DNA of 64,000 nucleotides from Mucilaginibacter pankratovii (GTDB taxonomy: Bacteria; Bacteroidota; Bacteroidia; Sphingobacteriales; Sphingobacteriaceae). Position numbers and translations under genes: made by a program. This document shows, one piece after another, positions 27,898 through 35,065 of this stretch. Where the stretch lies: NCBI RefSeq assembly GCF_014773265.1, contig NZ_JACWMY010000008.1, forward strand, positions 62,001 to 126,000. Reading direction: 5' to 3'. Position 1 is the first letter of the stretch, and each line of letters opens with the position of its first letter. The notes below the pieces were generated by a model. The model made no database searches and was not told where the DNA came from. It saw nothing but the letters and a program-made list of their open reading frames with translations.

Positions 27898-28308
27898 ATG
27901 TACCCAGAATATTTAGTTACCCCAATGCGGGAAGAATTAACCCGGGTTGGGTTTGAAGAATTGAAAGATGCAGATGCGGTTAACAAAGCTATCAAAAGCG
28001 AAGGTACTGTATTTGTAATGGTTAACTCGGTTTGCGGTTGCGCGGCAGCTAATGCACGCCCTGCTGCACGCATGGCTTCAGCCAACGAAAAACACCCTGA
28101 CCGTTTGGTTACCGTTTTTGCCGGCATGGAGCGTGAAGCTGTTGACGCTGCCCGTAACCTGATGCTGCCTTACCCTCCCTCATCGCCATCAATGGCTTTG
28201 TTTAAAGATGGTAAACTGGTGCACATCATCGAGCGCCACCAGATAGAAGGCCGCCCTGCACAAATGATAGCAGATAACCTGATCGGTGCGTTTGAAGAGT
28301 ATTGCTAA
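27898..28308 (+). CDS. Bacilliredoxin (BrxA/BrxB, YphP/YqiW family)
   Basis: 136 residues, the family length. Members remove bacillithiol or related low-molecular-weight thiols from proteins; in organisms without bacillithiol the partner is uncertain. The hallmark CGC redox motif is C46-G47-C48 in VNSVCGCAAANARPA. The rest is collinear: MYPEYLVTPMREELTRVGF at the start and PSMALFKDGKLVHIIERHQI near the end. Cytosolic, single gene, with its own -7 box and terminator. Confidence 0.96.
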   Translation: MYPEYLVTPMREELTRVGFEELKDADAVNKAIKSEGTVFVMVNSVCGCAAANARPAARMASANEKHPDRLVTVFAGMEREAVDAARNLMLPYPPSSPSMALFKDGKLVHIIERHQIEGRPAQMIADNLIGAFEEYC

Positions 28309-28348
28309 GTTTAGATTCAAGAGACAAGAAGCAAGTTACAAGACAATA

Positions 28349-28383
28349 AAAAGGTTCGGTGCAAAACGCCGGACCTTTTTTAT
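28349..28383 (+). terminator. Terminator of the bacilliredoxin gene
   Basis: Stem AAAGGTTCGG / CCGGACCTTT with one mismatch and a 9-base loop, followed by TTTTTATT; about 40 bases past the stop codon. Confidence 0.8.
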
Positions 28384-28453
28384 TGGACCAAAAATCCATT
28401 TACAACATGCTTCAATGTCATACCCTACTCTCACTATTTATAAAAAAAATATG

Positions 28454-28472
28454 TAAATTTGTTTAAAGGAGG
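28454..28472 (+). promoter_or_regulatory. -7 element and strong Shine-Dalgarno of the antitoxin gene
   Basis: TAAATTTG (28,454-28,461, exact TAnnTTTG) and AAAGGAGG (28,465-28,472), 8 bases before ATG 28481. A full Shine-Dalgarno is unusual in this genome, where most genes lack one. The two signals are so close that the RBS would be at the very 5' end of the transcript. Confidence 0.6.
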
Positions 28473-28480
28473 ATTAACTT

Positions 28481-28711
28481 ATGGGAAAAACAGGAACGAA
28501 AACAGGAGGAGAAACGCAAAACTCCTTTTCCAAAATAAAATCATATTCTATTTCGGAAATCATGGCCGCCGGAGGTGCCGAGGCTTTTGCTACGAAAATG
28601 GGAAAGACATCTCAGCAACTTATCGCCCGTTTAAAAGAACTGCCAAAAGAAGCCTTTTTAACCGAAGAGGAAGCCGAAATAGCATTAGAAATGCTAAGGA
28701 ATAACAAATGA
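28481..28711 (+). CDS. Putative antitoxin of a PIN-type toxin-antitoxin pair
   Basis: 76-residue basic-then-acidic small protein (MGKTGTKTGGETQNSF... EEAEIALEMLRNNK). Its stop overlaps the start of the PIN gene by 4 bases (ATGA), the usual antitoxin-toxin coupling. No DNA-binding motif is obvious. It appears intact although the toxin is not, so it may now be an orphan antitoxin. The role is inferred from position and size. Confidence 0.7.
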   Translation: MGKTGTKTGGETQNSFSKIKSYSISEIMAAGGAEAFATKMGKTSQQLIARLKELPKEAFLTEEEAEIALEMLRNNK

Positions 28712-29077
28712 AATTGTTATTCGATACGAACATTCTGGTTCATCTCGCGAAGGATCCTTCGCTAAAATTACTTCAGCAATTCAATCCTCACGACGCTAAG
28801 TTATTTGTATCTATTGCCACGGTTGCCGAATTAAGATCGCTGGCCCTACAAAATAGTTGGGGGCCGAGAAGACACGAGATCGCAATGCAGGAATACATCA
28901 TTTACCACTTTCCCACATAAAACACCGAGAAATATGGGCAAAAATGATCTTTGGATTGCTTCAACTGCGGCATTGCTTGGATTAACGCTGGTTACCACCG
29001 ATAACGATTTCGACCATCTTAACAATGTATTTTTTGACGTTCGTAAGATCAAACCGGTAGAACTTAAAGTTCAATAG
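28708..29077 (+). pseudogene. PIN-domain (VapC-like) toxin with internal deletion and frame change
   Basis: The first 70 codons read MKLLFDTNILVHLAKDPSL... through VATVAELRSLALQ-type sequence and stop at 28920. This covers the first PIN acidic residue (D6) and the Glu of AELRS. From about 28,916 a different frame (+1) continues with TPRNMGKNDLWIASTAALLG and LVTTDNDFDHLNN, the C-terminal PIN motifs, to a stop at 29077. Intact relatives, as I know them, have about 35-40 more residues between the two parts. So roughly 100 bases were lost with a frame change. The product should be inactive. Confidence 0.85.
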
Positions 29078-29155
29078 CCAACCAGCAGAATAGCAAGAAG
29101 CTGAAAGACGCCCCTCCAGCTTCCTGAATCTAATCTCTTATCTCCAGCCTATAAT

Positions 29156-31561
29156 CTATTCGCTCCTCAAACTCTTCACCGGGTTACTCAACGCAGCTTT
29201 GATGCTTTGATAGCTCACCGTTAACATGGTTATGCCTACCGCGCCTACCGCAGTAGCAGCAAAGATCCACCAGGATAGGTCGGCACGGTATTTGTAATTT
29301 TCGAGCCAGCCGCCCATAAAATAATAAGCTACCGGTATGGCAAACATCAGCGAGATACAAACCAGAGCAATAAAATCTTTCGACATGAGCTGCCACAGGC
29401 TAAATACTGATGCACCTAATACTTTGCGTACACCAATTTCTTTAGTGCGCTGCTCGGCCATAAACGATGCCATACCAAACAAACCCATACAGCTAATGAA
29501 AATAGCCAATAGTGTAAAGAACCCTGCCAGTTTGCCTACGCGCTCCTCGCTGGAGAATTTGCGGGCGTACTCCTCGTCGGTAAATTTATAGTCGAAGGGG
29601 CTTGCAGGATCGTATTGTTTAAATGTCGCCTCTATTTTGGCTAACGCATTATGCGTGCTCATTTTGGGGTTGAGGCGTATATCCACCAGATCTCCGCCAC
29701 CGCCCTGCATGGAGAATAGCGTAGTTTTTACCGGTTCGTACGGCGACGACATTACCATATCTTTTATCACACCAATAACGTGATATTTATAGTCGCCACT
29801 TTTTACAGTAGCACCTACCGGGTGTTTCAAATTCATAAATTTCACCGATGCCTCATTAAGAATAAGTGCAGATGAATCGGCTTTTATATCTCTGGAAAAA
29901 TCGCGTCCGTCTATCAGCTGCCATTGGGCAACTTTACCAAACTCGGGCGTTATGCGTATAAAGGCAAAATCGTCCTGCAGGTCGGGGGCTTTTCCTTCCC
30001 AATCAAAACCGCTGCTGTTTGAATATACATCTGTGAGCGGGCTGCCCGATTCTGCTATCTCCACAATTGCCCCGCTGGCAAGCAGATCGTTGCGTACGGC
30101 TGTAAAGTTGTTGTGAATATCGGTGGTTTTCATGCTCATTTGCAATACGCCGGTGCGCTCGTATCCAACGGGCCGGTTCTTGGTGAATTGCACTTGCCTG
30201 AAAACCACAATAGTGCCGATAATAAGCGTTGCCGATACAAAAAATTGCAGCACCACCAATATCTTACGCGGAAGAGCAGCATACCGCCCTGCTTTAAAGG
30301 TCCCTTTTAAAACCTTTACCGGCTGAAACGACGAGAGGTAGAACGCCGGGTAACTGCCCGCGATGATCCCGGTGAGCAGGCTAAAGCCAAGGCCCATTAT
30401 CCAGAACACCGGATTACCCCACAGCACTTTCATATTTTTATCTGCAACCTGGTTAAACCATGGCAGCGTTACCCATACTAAAACAATACAAAGTATAAAA
30501 GCAAATACCACAACCATCAACGATTCGCTGAAGAACTGGGTGATGAGTTGCGAACGCACCGAACCTACCGCCTTACGGATACCTACCTCTTTGGCGCGCT
30601 TCTCCGACCGTGCGGTGCTTAAATTCATAAAATTAATGCAGGCCAGCAGCAGTACAAACACGCCGATGATACCAAACAGCCATACAAACTGAATAGCGCC
30701 GCCGGTGTTCTTTCCGTCTTTAAATTCGCCGTACAGATGCCACCTGGCCATTGGGTGTAAAAACACTTGCGGGTTAAAGGAAGCACCCACCTTATCGCCC
30801 TGTGCGGCAATATTCTTCTTTTTCAGGTCGCGAATGCGTGCGTTAACTTTGGCAATATCCGCACCGGGGTTAAGCTGGGCAAACAATTGGAAAGAGTTAT
30901 TACCCCATTGTGTTGATGCCCGTTTTAACCATTCTTCGGTATTAAGGTACATCTGCCATGGCAGTATATAAGTAAGTTCGTTAAACTCGGTATTACGCGG
31001 CAGGTCCTCATAAACGCCGGTAACGTTCACTACTTTTTTGTTGTCTATTTTAATGGTTTTACCCATCGGGTCGGCATCGCCAAACATAGCCTTGGCAACT
31101 TTTTGCGATATAACAATGGATGATGGGTCCTTTAACCCTTTACGGGTACCTTTCAGCATTTTAAGCGTAAGCATGTCGGGCGCTTCGGGCTCCATATAGC
31201 TGCCGGTCATGCTCAGTTTTTTTTCGCCAACGGTAAGGATGTGCTCAAAATTCCAGCTGGACATTACCATGTATTTAAAATCGCGGTTAGGGCCGGTATA
31301 ATCGCTGCGGAGCATGGTGCCCAGCGGTATAGGTATTGCTACCTGGCTGCCGGTTTTACCATTCAGGGTTTGATGCTGCATGACGCGCACCACCCTTTCG
31401 TAGTTATCATGGTATTTATCGTACGAGAGTTCGTCCCAGATCCACAGCCCGATGAGCATGGCTACCGCCATTCCCACAGATAGTCCCGAAACATTGATGA
31501 ATGTATGCGTTTTGTTTTTGATGAGGTTGCGCCAGGCAACTTTTAAATAATTTCTTATCAT
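29156..31561 (-). CDS. ABC transporter permease, MacB/FtsX family (801 aa)
   Basis: Bacteroidetes-type fused permease with two MacB-PCD/FtsX halves. N-terminal: IKNKTHTFINVSGLSVGMAV as first membrane segment, a periplasmic domain to about 270, then three segments near 285-430 with RSEKRAKEVGIRKAVGSVR. C-terminal: a second periplasmic domain (about 460-660) and three segments from about 680, with AEQRTKEIGVRKVLGASVFS. The matching ATPase is not adjacent. Substrate unknown; relatives are tied to stress or lipoprotein-type export, which is inference. A short palindrome GTTCGATATCGAAC lies 160 bases upstream. Confidence 0.92.
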   Translation of the reverse strand: MIRNYLKVAWRNLIKNKTHTFINVSGLSVGMAVAMLIGLWIWDELSYDKYHDNYERVVRVMQHQTLNGKTGSQVAIPIPLGTMLRSDYTGPNRDFKYMVMSSWNFEHILTVGEKKLSMTGSYMEPEAPDMLTLKMLKGTRKGLKDPSSIVISQKVAKAMFGDADPMGKTIKIDNKKVVNVTGVYEDLPRNTEFNELTYILPWQMYLNTEEWLKRASTQWGNNSFQLFAQLNPGADIAKVNARIRDLKKKNIAAQGDKVGASFNPQVFLHPMARWHLYGEFKDGKNTGGAIQFVWLFGIIGVFVLLLACINFMNLSTARSEKRAKEVGIRKAVGSVRSQLITQFFSESLMVVVFAFILCIVLVWVTLPWFNQVADKNMKVLWGNPVFWIMGLGFSLLTGIIAGSYPAFYLSSFQPVKVLKGTFKAGRYAALPRKILVVLQFFVSATLIIGTIVVFRQVQFTKNRPVGYERTGVLQMSMKTTDIHNNFTAVRNDLLASGAIVEIAESGSPLTDVYSNSSGFDWEGKAPDLQDDFAFIRITPEFGKVAQWQLIDGRDFSRDIKADSSALILNEASVKFMNLKHPVGATVKSGDYKYHVIGVIKDMVMSSPYEPVKTTLFSMQGGGGDLVDIRLNPKMSTHNALAKIEATFKQYDPASPFDYKFTDEEYARKFSSEERVGKLAGFFTLLAIFISCMGLFGMASFMAEQRTKEIGVRKVLGASVFSLWQLMSKDFIALVCISLMFAIPVAYYFMGGWLENYKYRADLSWWIFAATAVGAVGITMLTVSYQSIKAALSNPVKSLRSE

Positions 31562-31851
31562 AGACCGCTGATTTTACTGATTAAAGATTTCGTTGATTCT
31601 GATTCCAACTCATTATCTATCTGTAGCAAGCAAGCTTGCTACAAGGAATTGTATAAGATGCATGCCAATTTTATAAAAAACTAACAATCAAATATTTAAC
31701 TCGAATTAAACCTGTACGGTTGTTCGATATCGAACGGTGGGGTGTTCGGTTATATGGCGGGTGGGTTCATTAATTAAGCAGAACGGCCACGGAGAATTTT
31801 ATCCCGGCGGCCGTTGCTTTGTCTTGTTTCTTGTCTCTTGATTCTTATCTC
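31562..31851. other. Intergenic region with two palindromes
   Basis: Contains GTAGCAAG-CAAG-CTTGCTAC (31,622-31,641) and the 14-bp perfect palindrome GTTCGATATCGAAC (31,722-31,735), plus a CTTGTTTCTTGTCTCTTGAT stretch whose inverse occurs after the bacilliredoxin gene (28,315-28,335). No gene seen. Confidence 0.55.
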
Positions 31852-33234
31852 TTACTTCTTCAACTCCTTTATCTTTATACTCCTGTAATTCACGTCAAAA
31901 CCATGATCCTGCAGCAGCAGGTGGCCCTGTGCAGCTTCGCCAAAATCTTTCCAGATCTTGTATTTGCTGATGGCTACCAGATCGCGGTAGGCTTGCGAGC
32001 CACGGTCGTACTCCAACACTTTAATGCCGTTGAGATAGTGTTCTACATGATTATTGGGGTACACGATAATGCGGCCGGTATTCCATGCGCCTATCGGGTG
32101 TACAAAGCGGGTTTGTTTTTTGGCGGGGATGAGATCATATAGCGAGGCGAGGGTGCGGTTACCATCGCGACCCAGTTTGGCATCGGGGTGTACGGCGTCA
32201 TCCAGCACCTGGTACTCCAGCCCAATGGCCGAGCCGGTTGTTTTTTCGCTCAGCGTAACAAAATATTTTACACCGCTGTTAGCACCTGTCGACATCCGGA
32301 ACTCAAACGACATATCAAAAGCCTTGTACTGATCTGTGCTGATAATATCGCCGCCATTGGTAGCTTCGCCGCCTGTCGCCCCTATTACCGAGAGCATGCC
32401 GTCGGCCACCTTCCAGCCTTTCGCCGGGAATTGCATGCTGCTTGCGCTGCGCCATCCGGCACTGCTTTTGCCATCAAACAGCAGTTTCCAATCTTCCTGC
32501 TTTTCGTAAGCGGAAAGCTTGTTCGATTCTAAATTCACCACGTATACATCTTTGGCAAATGGCTGCGGTTTAAGGTTGGTGGTTTTTATTTTGATGTTCT
32601 TAAAAAAGATCTTTTTGCCCGCCTGCCCCGCATCGCTGATGGCATGCACCTGCAAACCTATAAAGCCCTTAGAATCTACCGTATCTATTACATAAGCCGT
32701 AGCGGTGCCATTGATCCAGGTTTTGGTGGCGTTGCCAATGCACTCTACTTTAATATGGTTATATACGCCGGGCTTCCAATTTATTTTTGCTTTGGCGTTT
32801 AGCTCCATGGGGTACAGCCAATCGCGACGGCCTTCGTCGTAAATGCCGCCTGTCCAGCTGCGCTCGCTGGGGTCAACCTCACATTGTTTGCCGTAAACAA
32901 GTCCCTTGCCATCGTGCCCGGTAGGGTTATAATGGCTGCGCAACTGCACGCCCGAGTTGGTGAGGTTGCTCTCGGTCATTACGTCCAATTCCAGCACAAA
33001 ATCGCCGTATTCTTTTTCGGTCACCAAAAAAGTGTTCCCGCTGTTAAGTACCGCCGTACCGGTAATTACACCGTTGGCAGCGCTGTATTCGGCATTGCCG
33101 GCCAGTTTTTTCCAGCCTTTTAAGGTTTTACCATCAAACAGGCTGGTATAGCCGAGTTTTGTTTGTGCCGAGGCCGTTTGTACTCCGCAGAGAGTAGCCG
33201 CAGCGAGTATCCAAATTTTAATGTTGTTCTTCAT
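31852..33234 (-). CDS. DUF1080 (3-keto-disaccharide hydrolase-like) protein, two domains, secreted
   Basis: 460 residues with a signal peptide (MKNNIKIWILAAATLCGVQT then ASAQ). Two concanavalin-like DUF1080 domains: about 25-215 (FTSLFDGKTLKGW-type start YTSLFDGKTLKGWKKL, GVQLRSHYNP) and about 245-458 (WKLLFDGKSSAGWRSAS, NSGVKYFVTLSEKT, GLEYQVLDDAVHP). DUF1080 proteins include 3-keto-glycoside hydrolases. The next gene upstream is a Gfo/Idh/MocA oxidoreductase, a pairing common in Bacteroidetes glycoside oxidation clusters, so the two may act in one carbohydrate pathway. Substrate unknown. Confidence 0.92.
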   Translation of the reverse strand: MKNNIKIWILAAATLCGVQTASAQTKLGYTSLFDGKTLKGWKKLAGNAEYSAANGVITGTAVLNSGNTFLVTEKEYGDFVLELDVMTESNLTNSGVQLRSHYNPTGHDGKGLVYGKQCEVDPSERSWTGGIYDEGRRDWLYPMELNAKAKINWKPGVYNHIKVECIGNATKTWINGTATAYVIDTVDSKGFIGLQVHAISDAGQAGKKIFFKNIKIKTTNLKPQPFAKDVYVVNLESNKLSAYEKQEDWKLLFDGKSSAGWRSASSMQFPAKGWKVADGMLSVIGATGGEATNGGDIISTDQYKAFDMSFEFRMSTGANSGVKYFVTLSEKTTGSAIGLEYQVLDDAVHPDAKLGRDGNRTLASLYDLIPAKKQTRFVHPIGAWNTGRIIVYPNNHVEHYLNGIKVLEYDRGSQAYRDLVAISKYKIWKDFGEAAQGHLLLQDHGFDVNYRSIKIKELKK

Positions 33235-33289
33235 GTTATTTAGGAGGATGTGTTTATCTACTATTTCTTTTTATGAGCGGGGGCATCGT

Positions 33290-33407
33290 GCGATTCCCCT
33301 CTTGAGAGGGGTGGAGGGGTATGTTAAGTTTGCGTTGTGGCTAACACACCCCTGCAGCCGCACTGCCTTTCGCGCCCCCTCTCAAGAGGGGAACTTTTAA
33401 AATCGCT
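33290..33407. repeat. Palindromic interspersed element (CCCCTCTTGAGAGGGG type)
   Basis: Between the DUF1080 and oxidoreductase genes. Left arm GCGATTCCCCTCTTGAGAGG at about 33,290-33,310 pairs with CCCTCTCAAGAGGGGAA and AATCGC at 33,377-33,407. The centre carries GTGGAGGGGT and ACACACCCCTGCAGCC. Similar in design to the CCTCTCC element at 8.2 kb. Confidence 0.7.
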
Positions 33408-33412
33408 TTTCC

Positions 33413-34738
33413 TTACACTTTCAAATTCCAGCCCGGTTCATAATCCCTGCTCCAAAGCTTCATCGCTTCGGGATCGTGCAGGATGTGGCCGTTGCTTGGG
33501 TCGCAATTCAATACCCGGCCCATACGCTGCGCGATGTTGCCAAGCTGCGGTATCACGGTAGATTTATGCCCGTTAATGATGGTTTGGTTCAACTGCGTAT
33601 CGCCTTGTATAGAGGTGATAAAGTTTTGCAGATGCACCCTGTCCAGCAGTTCGGTTGGGCTTACTTTGTTGCCGGCATCCACCGGGGTTTCGTCCTTTAT
33701 TTCTTTCACCAGTTTGTTATCATAATCATAAACCTGGTAGCCATTGCCGCCGCCGTAGTAAATGGTGCCTTTATCGCCATAAAATACTACGCCGCGGCCA
33801 ACACCTTCGGAATTGTGGCTGTTGCAGCTTCTTCCCTCCCAGGATATAGCGGTATTATTGGGGAAATTCACCAAAATAGTTTGCGTATCAGGTGTTTCCC
33901 AATCATCCTTAAAAGCAAAACGACCGCCCGATGAGGTTACCCTATCCGGAAAATCGACACCCAAGCCCCAGCGCATTACATCAATTTCGTGTGTGCCATT
34001 GTTGAGGGCTTCGCCGGTGCCCCAGTTCCAAAACCAGTGCCAGTTGTAGTGGATCAGGTTATCTTTATAAGGCCTGCGTGGTGCATAGCCCTGCCACAGA
34101 TCGTAATTTAAGTTGGATGGCACCGGTGCCGGTTTACCAAAGCCTATGGATTTGCGGTTGTTTACGTACCAACCCCTTGCAAAATAAGCCCTCCCGATGA
34201 TACCATCGTGCAGTTCCTGCACCATTTTTTGCACGTTGCAGAATGAGCGGCGCTGGCTGCCCATTTGCACCAGCTTATTGTATTTGGCTGCGGCTGCTAT
34301 GGCCATTTCACCCTCGTGCGGGTTGTGGCTGCAGGGTTTTTCTACATAAACGTGTTTACCGGCCTGGCAGGCAATAATGGTTGCGGGCGCGTGCCAGTGG
34401 TCAGGCGCGGCAATCACCAGCGCGTCCAGGTCTTTTTTCTCCAGCAGCTGGCGGATATCGGTAATACCTTTAGGCCTTTTGCCGGTTATCTTTTCAATTT
34501 CGGCAATGCATTTATCCATTGCTTTGCTGTCCACGTCGCAAATGTAACCTATCTCGGCATCGGGAATGGCGGCCAGTTTTGCCGCCAGGAATGCGCCGCG
34601 GCTGTTAACCCCCATCACTCCTAAAACTACTTTTTTATTTGGTGAGCCTTTAAAAACCCCACCCATAGCCATTTGAGAACCGACAAGGAAACTGGTGCCG
34701 GTAACGGCCACGTTCTGAATAAATTTTCTGCGTTGCAT
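33413..34738 (-). CDS. Gfo/Idh/MocA family oxidoreductase, Tat-type signal
   Basis: 441 residues. The N-terminus MQRRKFIQNVAVTGTSFLVG has the twin-arginine pattern RRKF plus a hydrophobic stretch, so the enzyme is probably exported folded with its NAD(P). The Rossmann part begins KVVLGVMGVNSRGAFLAAKL. The family signature is GKHVYVEKPCSHNPHEGE, with catalytic-site Lys in EKP. The C-terminal domain has RGWYVNNRKSIG and WHWFWNWGTGEALNNGTHEID. It acts on sugars or sugar-like substrates, with the downstream DUF1080 protein as likely partner (about 180-base gap with a repeat). Confidence 0.93.
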   Translation of the reverse strand: MQRRKFIQNVAVTGTSFLVGSQMAMGGVFKGSPNKKVVLGVMGVNSRGAFLAAKLAAIPDAEIGYICDVDSKAMDKCIAEIEKITGKRPKGITDIRQLLEKKDLDALVIAAPDHWHAPATIIACQAGKHVYVEKPCSHNPHEGEMAIAAAAKYNKLVQMGSQRRSFCNVQKMVQELHDGIIGRAYFARGWYVNNRKSIGFGKPAPVPSNLNYDLWQGYAPRRPYKDNLIHYNWHWFWNWGTGEALNNGTHEIDVMRWGLGVDFPDRVTSSGGRFAFKDDWETPDTQTILVNFPNNTAISWEGRSCNSHNSEGVGRGVVFYGDKGTIYYGGGNGYQVYDYDNKLVKEIKDETPVDAGNKVSPTELLDRVHLQNFITSIQGDTQLNQTIINGHKSTVIPQLGNIAQRMGRVLNCDPSNGHILHDPEAMKLWSRDYEPGWNLKV

Positions 34739-35065
34739 AAAACGGTTTTGGTAAATGTATTTTGCAATAATTGGTAAAGGCTAATTTAGGAGATTAGGTG
34801 ATAAGATGTATGTAACAATTATCTGAATCTGAATTTACAGAATTTTAGAATTACAGAATAAAAAATGTAACTGTCAGGATATCTATTGACGCCCAGCAAT
34901 TATTCTGAAAATTCTTTAATCCAGTAAATTCTGATTCAGCCCCCCGTCCCGCATTTGTCCCGCTCCCCGCTGTAACTTTCCTGCACCTAAAGCGTCTTAA
35001 ATCGAATAAAAACTAATAATTTAGCTTTTATTATGCACGCATATCAATTAAACTGTTAACTATAT
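34739..35065. other. Gene-free interval with a palindromic repeat
   Basis: 327 bp between divergent genes. It holds one large inverted repeat: CTGAATCTGAATTTACAGAA (from 34,823) paired with TTCTTTAATCCAGTAAATTCTGATTCAG (to 34,939). The remaining bases must include both promoters; no exact TTG-N19-TAnnTTTG was found. Confidence 0.6.
34823..34939. repeat. Inverted-repeat element (CTGAATCTG...CTGATTCAG)
   Basis: Left arm 34,823-34,860 and right arm about 34,899-34,939 are imperfect reverse complements (CTGAATC...GATTCAG, ATTTACAGAATT against AATTCTTTAATCCAGTAAAT). Central loop about 38 bases. Non-coding. Confidence 0.7.
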
